NCBI GenBank assembly: GCA_018677555.1
Contig: JAHHOT010000116.1
Coordinates: 1-63,989, forward strand
From: Gammaproteobacteria bacterium
GTDB lineage: Bacteria; Pseudomonadota; Gammaproteobacteria; Steroidobacterales; Woeseiaceae
Direction: 5' to 3'
DNA: 63,989 bases
Position numbers and translations under genes: made by a program. Positions 17,042 to 26,224 of this stretch are shown here, piece by piece; the first letter of the stretch is position 1, and every line of letters begins with the position of its first letter. The notes beneath the pieces are model-generated. The model was not told the DNA's origin, did not search any database, and saw only the letters and a program-made list of their open reading frames with translations.

Positions 17042-17689
17042 ATGCCTACGCGAGAAACGCAAAAGCTGATACTGGACAAAGCCATCGAATTGTTCAATGC
17101 GAATGGCAGTCACGAAGTTTCGACCAACCGGATAGCAGAAGAGTGCGGTCTGAGCAGGGGCAATCTTTACTATCACTTTCGAACGAAAGAAGAAATTATC
17201 CAGGCGATATTCCAGCGTATCAGCGCAGAAATGGACGAGTCCTGGGCCGAAGATCATCTGCATCCGACCATGGAGCACATGAATTTCATGTTCGAGCGGA
17301 TGCTTCGGTTGAACTGGAAGTACCGCTTTTTCTATCGGGAACTGAATACGCTATTGCGTACTGATGCCCGTCTGAAAATTCTGTTTCTCGACAATCGGAA
17401 GATCCGGCTGGACGAAGTCAGTCGCTTTTTTCACGCACTGATCGATGAAGGCCTGATGCGATCGCCCGAGGAGCCGGCTTCCCTGGATTTCGTCCTGACC
17501 ACCTCATGGCTGATATCCGACCAGTGGCTCCCGCAACTCGACCTCGAAGACCGGCCGGTCAACGAAGAAAGCATAAGAGACGGTTACTACCTGATCTTGC
17601 AGCTCCTGAGCCCTTATCTGACCGAGAAAGCACAGACTGCCGTGCGCGATATCGACTGGCAGTCAGCCCGTCGCAGAGCGCAGCGATGA
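17042..17689 (+). CDS. TetR-family transcriptional regulator
   Basis: About 215 residues. The N-terminal helix-turn-helix is clear (RETQKLILDKAIELFNANG, then TNRIAEECGLSRGNLYYHF, then KEEI), and an all-helical ligand or dimer domain follows. ATG 17042 is chosen because TetR proteins begin just before this helix; ATG 17021 is possible but its AAGG is only 2 nt away. It lies between the c-di-GMP gene and the TonB receptor gene, both on the same strand. Local control of the receptor/amidohydrolase genes starting at 17880 is plausible but inferred only from position. Confidence 0.85.
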   Translation: MPTRETQKLILDKAIELFNANGSHEVSTNRIAEECGLSRGNLYYHFRTKEEIIQAIFQRISAEMDESWAEDHLHPTMEHMNFMFERMLRLNWKYRFFYRELNTLLRTDARLKILFLDNRKIRLDEVSRFFHALIDEGLMRSPEEPASLDFVLTTSWLISDQWLPQLDLEDRPVNEESIRDGYYLILQLLSPYLTEKAQTAVRDIDWQSARRRAQR

Positions 17690-17879
17690 TGCGTCGACGG
17701 TCGCCCTGAAACGTTCAGACTTTTTTGGGGTCCGCGCCCTAATCTGAATTCTTGCCGTTGTTGAACCTCGGCAGGCCCTTTGCTCCAATGATCTATCAGC
17801 AAATGATCGGCCCTTGCGCCAATCGCGGTATTTGTTGCACTTGCAATTATCAGGACGTCACATACGGAAGGGGGACCGG

Positions 17880-20369
17880 ATGAAGAACGACCTATGTGCC
17901 TTGATCAGGCTGGTGGCTTTGATGCCACTGATTTTTATGACCTCGACGCCGGCCGTCGCACAGAGTTCCGGCAGCGACACCATCGAAGAAATCATCGTCA
18001 CGTCCCGCAAGCTCGGCGCGGAGAATCTCCAGGAAATTCCCGCCTCGATCAGCGCGTTCGACAGCGATGCGCTGCGGGAAATGATGGTCGTGGATTTCGA
18101 GGACTTCGCACGCCAGGTACCCGGGCTCACGTTTCTCGATACGAGTCCCGGCGAACGGCGCTACGTCATTCGCGGAATTCAATCGGCCGGACAACAACAG
18201 GTCGCCGTGTACTACGACGAAGTTCCGCTGCCCGGCGTGCAAAGCTCGACTTCGGATAGCGGTTCGCAAACGACAGACCTGAAGTTGTACGACATGGAAC
18301 GCGTAGAGGTATTGCGCGGACCGCAAGGGACTGTCTTCGGGGCCAATTCCCAGGCCGGCACGGTGCGGTTCATAACGCGGCAGCCGGACCTGAGCGGATT
18401 CGACGCGTATGCAGGCGTGGAACTCTCCCGCACGACACCATCCGCCGACAACAACTACAACGTGCAGGCCGTCGCCAATATTCCGTTCAACGAAAGTTTC
18501 GGTGCACGCGTGCTGGTGTACGACGGCGAGGACGCCGGCTATATCGACAACACGCGCTGTCGTGCGACGAACCCGGCAGAAGATCCGCGCCTGGCAACGA
18601 CGCTACTTTCCTGTCTCAACCAACAGGATTACAACTGGTCCAATACCACCGGGTTCAGGAGCAATTTTCTCTGGCAGGTGAATGACCGAGCGTCGTTCAA
18701 AGGGCAATTCTGGTGGCAGGATCGGCAAACGGGTGGCGACGCCCGTTACCACCCGTACGATGCCTACAATCCTTCCCCGACCCATCCGGTTTATGCCGGG
18801 AACGCCGATTCTGTTGCTGCATTTACGTTTTTCGAGGAGGGCGAGTTCAGGAGCGGCGACTACGCACTGACGCCCAAGCCGGACGAACAGACAATTTACA
18901 GTGTGACCGGGGAGTTCGATGTCGGCATCGGCGACCTCTCCGCAACGGTTTCGAGATACGAGCGCGATTTCGGCTACAAGTTCGACTCGACCTGGATCAT
19001 CACATTTCTGCTGCAAGGCAACCTCGGTAACCTGCCCTGCAGCGACCCCGCCTCGGATCCCGCAACCTGCCTGCGAGCAGATCTCCTGTATGCACTGACC
19101 GATCAAAAGCAGACACTCGAACAGGACGCGTTCGAGATTCGCTTGTCGTCCAAGAATCCGGACGCGGCGGTGCAATGGGTTGTCGGTGCGTTTTACCGCA
19201 GTCGCGAAAGTAATTTCCAGAGCTTCGTCCCTGTCGTCAATACCGAAGGCGTCACGTTCAGCCCCCCCAACCCGCCGACATTGCCACCGACCAGCGCCAT
19301 CGGAGCGGGTGTCCCTGGCTGTCACCCTTGTGTATTTGCGCGCGTGGACGACAAGGATATCGAGGAAAGCGCCTTATTCGGTGAAGTGAACTGGGCGATT
19401 ACCGACAGCCTTGATCTCAACGTCGGCCTGCGCTGGTTTGACGTGGACCAGACGGAAGCGGGTTCGACGGTATTCCAGTTCGCGGCATTCGCACCGAACC
19501 CGCCGGATCCCACCACACCGACCGGCGCGACGCCGCCGAGCATCAATAAACTGAGCGACGACGAGATACCGTGGAAAATCGCCCTCGGCTGGCATCTCAA
19601 CGACGACGTCACGCTGTTCGGCAGCGCATCGACGGGCTACCGCCTGGGTGGTACCAACAACCGGGGTATCGGCCAGATCCTGATCCCGGAGGAATTCGAA
19701 GCGGACGAGCTGACCAGCTATGAATTCGGCGTAAAATCGCAGTTGTTCGGCCGCAGAACGACACTGAACGCGTCGATATTTTCAATGGAATGGGAAAATC
19801 TGCAGGTTGCCGGGCAGGACCTGACAGGCGCGTTCGGCTTTATCGGCAACGCCGGCACTGCGGAGGTTCAGGGTATCGAAGCTGAGATCGCCTCGGCGAT
19901 CGGCGACAACTTTTATTTTACCGGGCAGGTGACCTACCTCACCAAGAAGGAACTGACGGAGGACCAGGTGTCGACCGACATTGTTGCACCCGGGCTCAAA
20001 GGCGACGAAATCCCCCGCGTCCCCGAGGTGACCGCATCGTTTACCGCCCAGTACAGCTTCGAGCTGCCGATCGCCGACTGGCTTGGTGCAGTGCGACTGG
20101 AGGGCAGCTACACCGATGATTCGTTTACCGAGCTGCGCCCCGATGCAGCGGCCAATCGCTTCCAGGATTCGTATTCGATCTTTAACTTCCGGGCCAACTT
20201 CAGGTACGACCCGAGAAACCTCGACCTGACGTTTTTCATCGAAAACATGTTCGATGAGCGCGGCGACCTGTTCATCGGTGGCGGATCCGGCGGGCAGCCT
20301 ACCAGCAAGATAACCAATCGCCCGCAAACGGTCGGCGTACAGGTGACGATGGGCTTCGGAGGAAGTTAG
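17880..20369 (+). CDS. TonB-dependent outer-membrane receptor
   Basis: About 829 residues: signal peptide (ends TPAVA), a TonB-box-like segment DTIEEIIVTSRK, a plug domain (about residues 45-165: RYVIRGIQ, ERVEVLRGPQGTVFG, AGTVRFIT) and a 22-stranded barrel ending in a C-terminal strand (QVTMGFGGS). It takes up a large or scarce nutrient across the outer membrane using TonB energy. ATG 17880 has GGAAGGGGGACC upstream. Five co-directional genes downstream encode exported amidohydrolases, an aminotransferase and an exported methyltransferase, so the substrate may be a peptide- or amide-containing compound rather than a siderophore; this is inference. Confidence 0.92.
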   Translation: MKNDLCALIRLVALMPLIFMTSTPAVAQSSGSDTIEEIIVTSRKLGAENLQEIPASISAFDSDALREMMVVDFEDFARQVPGLTFLDTSPGERRYVIRGIQSAGQQQVAVYYDEVPLPGVQSSTSDSGSQTTDLKLYDMERVEVLRGPQGTVFGANSQAGTVRFITRQPDLSGFDAYAGVELSRTTPSADNNYNVQAVANIPFNESFGARVLVYDGEDAGYIDNTRCRATNPAEDPRLATTLLSCLNQQDYNWSNTTGFRSNFLWQVNDRASFKGQFWWQDRQTGGDARYHPYDAYNPSPTHPVYAGNADSVAAFTFFEEGEFRSGDYALTPKPDEQTIYSVTGEFDVGIGDLSATVSRYERDFGYKFDSTWIITFLLQGNLGNLPCSDPASDPATCLRADLLYALTDQKQTLEQDAFEIRLSSKNPDAAVQWVVGAFYRSRESNFQSFVPVVNTEGVTFSPPNPPTLPPTSAIGAGVPGCHPCVFARVDDKDIEESALFGEVNWAITDSLDLNVGLRWFDVDQTEAGSTVFQFAAFAPNPPDPTTPTGATPPSINKLSDDEIPWKIALGWHLNDDVTLFGSASTGYRLGGTNNRGIGQILIPEEFEADELTSYEFGVKSQLFGRRTTLNASIFSMEWENLQVAGQDLTGAFGFIGNAGTAEVQGIEAEIASAIGDNFYFTGQVTYLTKKELTEDQVSTDIVAPGLKGDEIPRVPEVTASFTAQYSFELPIADWLGAVRLEGSYTDDSFTELRPDAAANRFQDSYSIFNFRANFRYDPRNLDLTFFIENMFDERGDLFIGGGSGGQPTSKITNRPQTVGVQVTMGFGGS

Positions 20370-20417
20370 CCATCGTCCGGTCGTGCCGGCGTCCTGTGGA
20401 ACGCGCCATCGAGAGAG

Positions 20418-20458
20418 AATTCCAGCCAGTCCTGATCCCCCCGGGACTGGCCGGAATT
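20418..20458 (+). terminator. Intercistronic hairpin after the TonB receptor gene
   Basis: AATTCCAGCCAGTCC (20418-20432) pairs with GGACTGGCCGGAATT (20444-20458), 14 of 15 positions, with an 11-nt loop. There is no T tract after it, so it may act as an mRNA-stability element or attenuator between receptor and amidohydrolase genes rather than a complete terminator. Confidence 0.5.
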
Positions 20459-20534
20459 GCGCTGGCCCGGCGAGGCCACGCCCGCAACAAGGGTTGCGCA
20501 TTGTCATCCGGGGGCCGTGACAAAGGGTAATCAA

Positions 20535-21929
20535 GTGCGCTCACCGCCAGCAGACATCTATCTCCGCGCGATGCGGTTTGCAGCCGCTGCAATCACGCTC
20601 ACGTTCACCTCGGGGCTTTTCGCGCAGGACTACAACAAGCCCCCCGAGTATGCGATAGCACCGGGCGTTTTCATCATTCACGCGGGAGAGTTGCTCGCGG
20701 TGGCCGGGCAGGAATCCGTCAAGAACAAGAGCGTGGTCATATCGGGTGGCGTCGTCACAGCGATAAGGGACGGCTTTGTATCCGCCAGTGACGTCGATGA
20801 CCACGATAATGTCACGATCGTCGATCTCTCCAATTACTTCGTGATGCCCGGATTCATCGACCTGCACGTACACCTGACAGGACAGGCCGGCAGCAGCCGA
20901 AAAATCAGCTTTGTCGAAGACTCCGATGCCGATTCCGCGCTGACGGCCCAGATGTACGCGCGCCGCACGTTGCTCGGCGGCTTTACGACGGTTCGCAACC
21001 TGGGTTCGCGCGGCAACGCAATGTTCGCGCTCAGAGACGCCATCAAGGCGGGCAAGGTAATGGGGCCACGCATCCTGGTCGCCGGGTACTCCATTACGCC
21101 GACCGGAGGCCACGCCGATATTCACGGCTACCGGGAGGAAATTCTCGACGCGTTGCCTTCATCAGGTGTGTGTGACGGTGTGGACAGTTGCCGCGCGGCA
21201 GTCAGACGACAGGTCAAAAGAGGCGCCGACGTGATCAAGGTGACTGCGACGGGCGGCGTTCTCAGTGAAACAGCGACCGGTACCGGACAGCAGTTCACTG
21301 ATGAGGAACTCAGGGCAATCGCGGAAACGGCGCACTCCCTGGGCAGAAAGGTTACAGCGCATGCACACGAGGCCGCGGGTATCGAGGCCGCGCTGAACGC
21401 GGGATTCGATTCGATCGAGCACGCGATGTGGGCCGACGAAGACACGATGAGGCTGTTCAGAAAAACCGGCGCCTGGATGGTACCGACCGTGTACCCCATT
21501 ACCGCCGTCGGCGATACGCCGGAAAAGATGGCGCGAGGGCCCTTCGGGAATATGCCGCCGCCCATCATGGAAAAGCTGCTCCGGCTTGGGCGGCAGCCCA
21601 AGGAGATGACCCGGCTGGCCCACAGCATGGGCGTCAGGATCGCGCTCGGAACCGACTCCGGGGTGTCACCCCACGGCGAAAACGCAAACGAGTTCATCGA
21701 GTACGTCAACGCCGGCATGACAGAGATGGAAGCACTCGCCGCGGGTACGATTCACGCCGCAACGGCGGCCGGAATCGACCACTTCACCGGGTCGCTCGCG
21801 GATGGCAAGGCAGCCGACCTGGTTGCCATGCCGATGAGCCCCCTGGACGACATTTCCGCCGTGCTCGATGTTCGGTTCATCATGCGCGACGGCGTCATAT
21901 TTCTAACGCCTGAATTAGCGGGAAACTGA
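20535..21929 (+). CDS. Exported amidohydrolase, Xaa-Pro-dipeptidase/imidazolonepropionase-like (first of three)
   Basis: About 464 residues. A hydrophobic signal (RFAAAAITLTFTSGLFA) precedes a TIM-barrel amidohydrolase. Metal-site residues are all in place: H111-x-H113 (DLHVHLT), the carbamylated-Lys candidate K235 (ADVIKVTATGG), His in TAHAHEAAG, His in SIEHAMW, and Asp in LGTDSG. Relatives cleave Xaa-Pro or Xaa-Arg dipeptides, or amide bonds in small molecules. GTG 20535 has AAAGGG 7 nt upstream; ATG 20571 would give a neater signal peptide but has no ribosome site. The stop is 3 bp before the next gene's ATG, so the two are an operon. Confidence 0.88.
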   Translation: MRSPPADIYLRAMRFAAAAITLTFTSGLFAQDYNKPPEYAIAPGVFIIHAGELLAVAGQESVKNKSVVISGGVVTAIRDGFVSASDVDDHDNVTIVDLSNYFVMPGFIDLHVHLTGQAGSSRKISFVEDSDADSALTAQMYARRTLLGGFTTVRNLGSRGNAMFALRDAIKAGKVMGPRILVAGYSITPTGGHADIHGYREEILDALPSSGVCDGVDSCRAAVRRQVKRGADVIKVTATGGVLSETATGTGQQFTDEELRAIAETAHSLGRKVTAHAHEAAGIEAALNAGFDSIEHAMWADEDTMRLFRKTGAWMVPTVYPITAVGDTPEKMARGPFGNMPPPIMEKLLRLGRQPKEMTRLAHSMGVRIALGTDSGVSPHGENANEFIEYVNAGMTEMEALAAGTIHAATAAGIDHFTGSLADGKAADLVAMPMSPLDDISAVLDVRFIMRDGVIFLTPELAGN

Positions 21930-21932
21930 CTT

Positions 21933-23273
21933 ATGAAACATGCGAGATCCGTGGTCCTGGCCGCGTTTTTGCTCGGCACATCGGCCGCCGGTGCCGACTC
22001 GATTCTCATCGAGGACACGACGCTGATCGACGGTACAGGTCGCCCGGCGGTTGAGGGCGTTTACATCCTGCTCGACGGCAACCGCATCTCCCGCATTCAA
22101 CGATCGTCGATCAGCGCGGGAAACAATCCGCGCCGAATCGACGGTCGCGGAAAATTCGTTATGCCCGGGTTAATGGACCTGCACGTGCATTTGCGGGGAG
22201 GCGTAAAGCTGTCGCCGGAGGGCTTGCAGGAGCAGGCAGATGGGCGTCGGGACGGCGTCCGCGCACTTCACAGCTACCTGTATTCCGGCGTAACGTCCAT
22301 ATACGACGCGGGTAACGTTCCGGATTTCATACTGTCACTGCGCGACGACGAACGATCCGGGAAGCTGACCAGTCCGAGAATATTTGCTACGGGAAGCATA
22401 GTGACCTACCCGGGCAGCCATGGCAGCAACGAGTGGGGCACCCAGGTCGACTCATGGCCGGAGGCCATTCCGGCACTCGACGCGCATATCGCGCGCAAGC
22501 CGGACATTCTCAAACTGACCTACGAAGAGAGAGGTTGGGGTTCGCGACCGATGATTCCTCTTCTGCCCGTTGACCTGATGCAGCAAATAATCAGGTACTA
22601 CAACGACAGGGGTATTCGTACGACAGTGCATGCGTCAAGTGAGTACAGAGCGCGCCAGGCCATCTTTGCCGGAATCGATACGCTTGCTCATCCCATCATT
22701 CAGGGACCTATTACAGACGAATTTGCTCACATGATGGCGGCAAAAAAAGTACCCATGGTAACGACACTGACCATCGGCGAGAACTACAGTCGCCTTGCCG
22801 AACATCCAGAGTACCTGGACCAGCGGCTCTACCGGGCAACCGTTCCTGCGGACCAAATAGAGAAGTTGCAGACGGAAACGCGGGAGGAATACCAGGAACG
22901 CAAGTGGACGTGGTGGATGAAGATAATGACAACCATCGCGCAGGAGAACCTTTTCAGGATCAACGCGGCAGGCGGCGTACTGGTTGCCGGCACGGATCAG
23001 AGCAGCGGTCCGGCTCTGCATCGTGAGCTGGAGTTGCTCGCTGCCGCAGGTATTCCAGCCGCGGACATAGTTCGCATCGCGACGCTCAACGGCGCGTACT
23101 TCCTGGGCCGCGAGCGCGAACTCGGATCCATCGAAGAGGGGAAGATTGCCGATATCCTCATTCTGGGCGCCGATCCGACAGTCGATATCAATAATGCGAA
23201 GCGCATTGAGGCAGTCATCAAAGACGGTGAAATGCTTGACCTCGAAACGCTGGATCTGCCAGTCAACCGATAG
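21933..23273 (+). CDS. Exported amidohydrolase (second of three)
   Basis: A 446-residue protein with signal peptide (VVLAAFLLGTSAAGA). Amidohydrolase-superfamily features: HVH in MDLHVHLRGG, a Lys in DILKLTYEE at the carbamate position, His in TTVHASSEY and LAHPIIQG, and Asp in VAGTDQSSG. It therefore appears catalytically complete. It is more distant from the first copy than the third is, so it probably has a different substrate. It begins 3 bp after the first amidohydrolase and is followed by a 193-bp gap before the third. Confidence 0.87.
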   Translation: MKHARSVVLAAFLLGTSAAGADSILIEDTTLIDGTGRPAVEGVYILLDGNRISRIQRSSISAGNNPRRIDGRGKFVMPGLMDLHVHLRGGVKLSPEGLQEQADGRRDGVRALHSYLYSGVTSIYDAGNVPDFILSLRDDERSGKLTSPRIFATGSIVTYPGSHGSNEWGTQVDSWPEAIPALDAHIARKPDILKLTYEERGWGSRPMIPLLPVDLMQQIIRYYNDRGIRTTVHASSEYRARQAIFAGIDTLAHPIIQGPITDEFAHMMAAKKVPMVTTLTIGENYSRLAEHPEYLDQRLYRATVPADQIEKLQTETREEYQERKWTWWMKIMTTIAQENLFRINAAGGVLVAGTDQSSGPALHRELELLAAAGIPAADIVRIATLNGAYFLGRERELGSIEEGKIADILILGADPTVDINNAKRIEAVIKDGEMLDLETLDLPVNR

Positions 23274-23466
23274 CCAGTGAATACGAGCAGAAGAGCTGGC
23301 AACGAGCACAACCAGTACAATTCGCCGATCGATGCCCGGTCCGTGTGCGGCGACTTGCCGGCGAGTCATATTGGTCGCGGCTTCGCTGGCAACGTACAAC
23401 GTCGACCGGGTTGCACGGTAACAATAATCCGTTCCGTACCCGGGACGCCGACTGCCGGGCAAATCT

Positions 23467-24843
23467 ATGTCGCGGCCTAGATCGATCGCCTGGCTGCTGC
23501 TGAGCGTTTCGCTGCAGACCGCCGCGCTCGCCGCGGACACGGCCATTATTCATGCCGGCACACTGCTTGCCGTGCCCGGGGAAGCACCCGGGAGCAGGAA
23601 ATCTGTCGTTATTGCCGACGGTCGAATCGCACGCATTGCAGAGGGCTTCCTGGCGGCGGATTCACCTGGATTGTCAAACGGGGACGTGACAGTCATCGAT
23701 CTGAGCAACGAGTTCGTGTTGCCGGGCCTGATAGACGCCCACGTGCATCTTGCTTCGTCACCGCAGCCGACCGGTCATATGGCCGCGCTGTCCACCGAGG
23801 CAGAGATAAAGGCGCTGGCAAGCCGTCACGCGAAAGCCGCGCTCCTGAGCGGGTTTACGACCGTCGTCGACCTCGGAATGACCGGGATTCCGGGACATGA
23901 CAGGGCAATCTATGCTCTTCGCGATGCCATCGCGCGAGGCGCACTGGCCGGCCCACGGATTCTGTCCGCCGGAGTACCGATTTCGACGAAGGGTCATTCT
24001 CGTTCGGCCAGTGACGCCGAAGGGGAGGCAGCATCCGCGCAAGCGCTCGCAGTGTGCAGCGGAGTCGATGACTGCCGTCGCGCGGTACGTAGACAGGTGC
24101 GTAATGGCGCAGACGTGGTCGTGTTTTACAACACGGGCAGCCTGCTTTCCGATAAGCCCGTAGCGCAGGCGATGTCCGGCGCGGAAATGCAGGCGATTGT
24201 CGACACCGCGCGGGAGCTGGGCCGTGTCTCAATCGCCGATGGCCATCACGCGGATGGCGTACTGGCTGCGCTGGACGCGGGCGTCGATGTCGTCGATTCG
24301 GTACACCTGTACGACAAGCGTGTGTTTGACGCGATCGGATCCGAGCAGTTTCTCCAATCTCATATTTACGGCGTCGTGAAGGCGGTTGGAGCGTCAAAAG
24401 ACACGCTGCGGAACGGACTGTGGGGCTGGCTGCCGGAGCCGATCCTGCTCAGGTTTCTTGCAATTCGCAGCCGACCGTTTGCAATGACGGAGGCCTATCG
24501 AAATGGAGTCAGGAACCTCGTTTATGCATCCGATGCCGGCGTCTATGAGTGGGGCGACAATGCATCCGACCTGCTCGAGTTCGTTGAACGCGGCATGACC
24601 GGCGAAGACGCCATCCGTACCGCTACGATCAACGCCGCCAGGATGCTGAGACTCGAATCAACACTCGGCAGCATCGAACCTGGCAAAAAAGCGGACATCA
24701 TCGCTGTCGCCGGCAGTCCGTTGGACGATATGCGGCATATGAAGTCGGTCCGGTTCGTCATGCGCGATGGAATTACGTTCGTGCAACCAGGAACCGGCAA
24801 CGATGCCAGTGCAAGCGCGGAAATTGACGGAGGTGAACCATGA
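23467..24843 (+). CDS. Exported amidohydrolase paralogue with altered metal site (third of three)
   Basis: A 458-residue protein with signal peptide (ends TAALAA). It aligns along its length with the first amidohydrolase (both have HAGxLLAVPG/AVAG openings, LSNxFVxPGxIDxHVHL, and GVDxCRxAVRRQVxxGADV). HVH and the Asp of YASDAG are kept. The Lys of the first copy is a Val here (V219 in ADVVVFYNTG), HAHE has become DGHH, and the IEH His is replaced by Ser. Binuclear metal binding is therefore doubtful; a mononuclear site, a changed activity or a binding role are all possible. Its last bases overlap the next gene as ATGA. Confidence 0.85.
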   Translation: MSRPRSIAWLLLSVSLQTAALAADTAIIHAGTLLAVPGEAPGSRKSVVIADGRIARIAEGFLAADSPGLSNGDVTVIDLSNEFVLPGLIDAHVHLASSPQPTGHMAALSTEAEIKALASRHAKAALLSGFTTVVDLGMTGIPGHDRAIYALRDAIARGALAGPRILSAGVPISTKGHSRSASDAEGEAASAQALAVCSGVDDCRRAVRRQVRNGADVVVFYNTGSLLSDKPVAQAMSGAEMQAIVDTARELGRVSIADGHHADGVLAALDAGVDVVDSVHLYDKRVFDAIGSEQFLQSHIYGVVKAVGASKDTLRNGLWGWLPEPILLRFLAIRSRPFAMTEAYRNGVRNLVYASDAGVYEWGDNASDLLEFVERGMTGEDAIRTATINAARMLRLESTLGSIEPGKKADIIAVAGSPLDDMRHMKSVRFVMRDGITFVQPGTGNDASASAEIDGGEP

Positions 24844-26027
24844 AATGGCCTGCAGATCGAATTCTCGATAGCTCGCCGAAGAGCTTCGGGATGTACGAAG
24901 TGGCGATGCCGCTGATGGCCCAGGGCATCGATCTCATACATATGGAGGTCGGTCGGCCTGACTTCGACACGCCAGCCCATATAAAGGAAGCGACGAAAAA
25001 AGCGCTCGACGACGGACTGGTTCACTACGGTGATTTTCTCGGCAACCTCGAATTTCGCGAGGCACTGGCGGACAAGGCGCGAAAAACGAACGGGCTGCCG
25101 GCGGCTCCCGGTGAGATACTCGTCACGAACGGTCTGACCCATGCGGCCTACGTCACCTGCATGGCCGCGATCGACCCCGGTGATGAAGTGATCTTGCTGG
25201 AACCCTACTATCCCCAGCACATCAACAAAGTGGAACTTGCGGGTGGCGTTGTGATTACCGCAGCCCTCGATCGCGCCAACGGTTTCCGCATCGACGCTAA
25301 CGCAATCCGGTCGAAACTCACTGACAAGACAAGAATGATCGCACTCGTTAACCCTGCCAATCCCACGGGCAGGGTGTTCTCCAGGGAGGAACTCCAATCG
25401 GTTGCCGATATCGCGCAGGAACACGACCTGCTGGTGATGGCGGACGAGGTATACGAGCAGATTGTTTATGACGACAATGTGCACACGAGCATCGCGAGCC
25501 TCGACGGCATGTGGGAACGAACGTTTACCCACTTCGCGTTTACGAAGGGATACGCCATGGACGGATGGCGCATGGGATACGTCGTCGCCAACGAAAAATT
25601 TATTGACGGGCTCCTCAAGGTCAGTATGAATGACGTCGCGCATGTCAATGTCTTCATACAGGAGGGCGGCCGGGTTGCTGTAACGGACTCGCAGCAATGC
25701 GTGCTGGACATGGTGTCTGAAGACAAGCGACGACGCGACCTGGTCGTCAACCGTTTGAATGCTATTGACGGCATTCGTTGCCCGGCCCCGGAAGGAACCA
25801 TTTACGCGTTTCCCGACATCTCTTCTTTCGGTGTTCCGGCGACAGACCTTGCCGTGGATATTCTCAACCAGACGCACGTCGTGGTCGAGTCCGGCGGCTT
25901 TTACGGCAAGACGGCGGAAGGCCATTTTCGCGTTTGTTTCGGCGCAGAGCCTTACGCGAGGATCGAGGAGGCAATGGACCGTCTCGAGGCATACTTCGCC
26001 GACCGCTCGGTTGCCAAAGTCGGCTAG
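24840..26027 (+). CDS. PLP-dependent class I/II aminotransferase
   Basis: A 395-residue fold-type I aminotransferase. Visible signatures: NPANPTGRVFS, ADEVYEQIVYDD, the Schiff-base Lys in FAFTKGYAMDGWRMGY, and the terminal Arg in FRVCFG. Members move an amino group from an amino acid such as aspartate, alanine or an aromatic acid to a 2-oxo acid. No signal peptide is seen, so it acts in the cytoplasm. It overlaps the third amidohydrolase stop (ATGA), arguing for coupled translation and use of an amino acid released by the exported amidohydrolases. Specificity cannot be read from the sequence. Confidence 0.88.
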   Translation: MKWPADRILDSSPKSFGMYEVAMPLMAQGIDLIHMEVGRPDFDTPAHIKEATKKALDDGLVHYGDFLGNLEFREALADKARKTNGLPAAPGEILVTNGLTHAAYVTCMAAIDPGDEVILLEPYYPQHINKVELAGGVVITAALDRANGFRIDANAIRSKLTDKTRMIALVNPANPTGRVFSREELQSVADIAQEHDLLVMADEVYEQIVYDDNVHTSIASLDGMWERTFTHFAFTKGYAMDGWRMGYVVANEKFIDGLLKVSMNDVAHVNVFIQEGGRVAVTDSQQCVLDMVSEDKRRRDLVVNRLNAIDGIRCPAPEGTIYAFPDISSFGVPATDLAVDILNQTHVVVESGGFYGKTAEGHFRVCFGAEPYARIEEAMDRLEAYFADRSVAKVG

Positions 26028-26224
26028 CCGGATCAATGGCGAGGTGAATGTCAGCGCAGCCGGCGAGGCCCTGAAAGCGGAATCCGGCGACTGGCTATCG
26101 TCGCTGGCAGGCACACGCAGCGCGTATCGAACTCTATTTCGGCCTGGCTTGTACAGATACCTATAGCTGCGGCAGATCGAAAGAGTTACCTTGGGCAATC
26201 ACAGCAGGGCACCGGGGACCGGGT

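Noticed and set aside
23274-23466. Small plus-strand ORF in the gap between the second and third amidohydrolases
   Set aside because: The translation lacks any signal or domain, and most of it would overlap the region just before the third gene's signal peptide.
24543-26198. Long minus-strand frame opposite the aminotransferase (about 550 codons)
   Set aside because: The plus strand encodes a complete PLP aminotransferase with all motifs. The antisense translation shows no family features.
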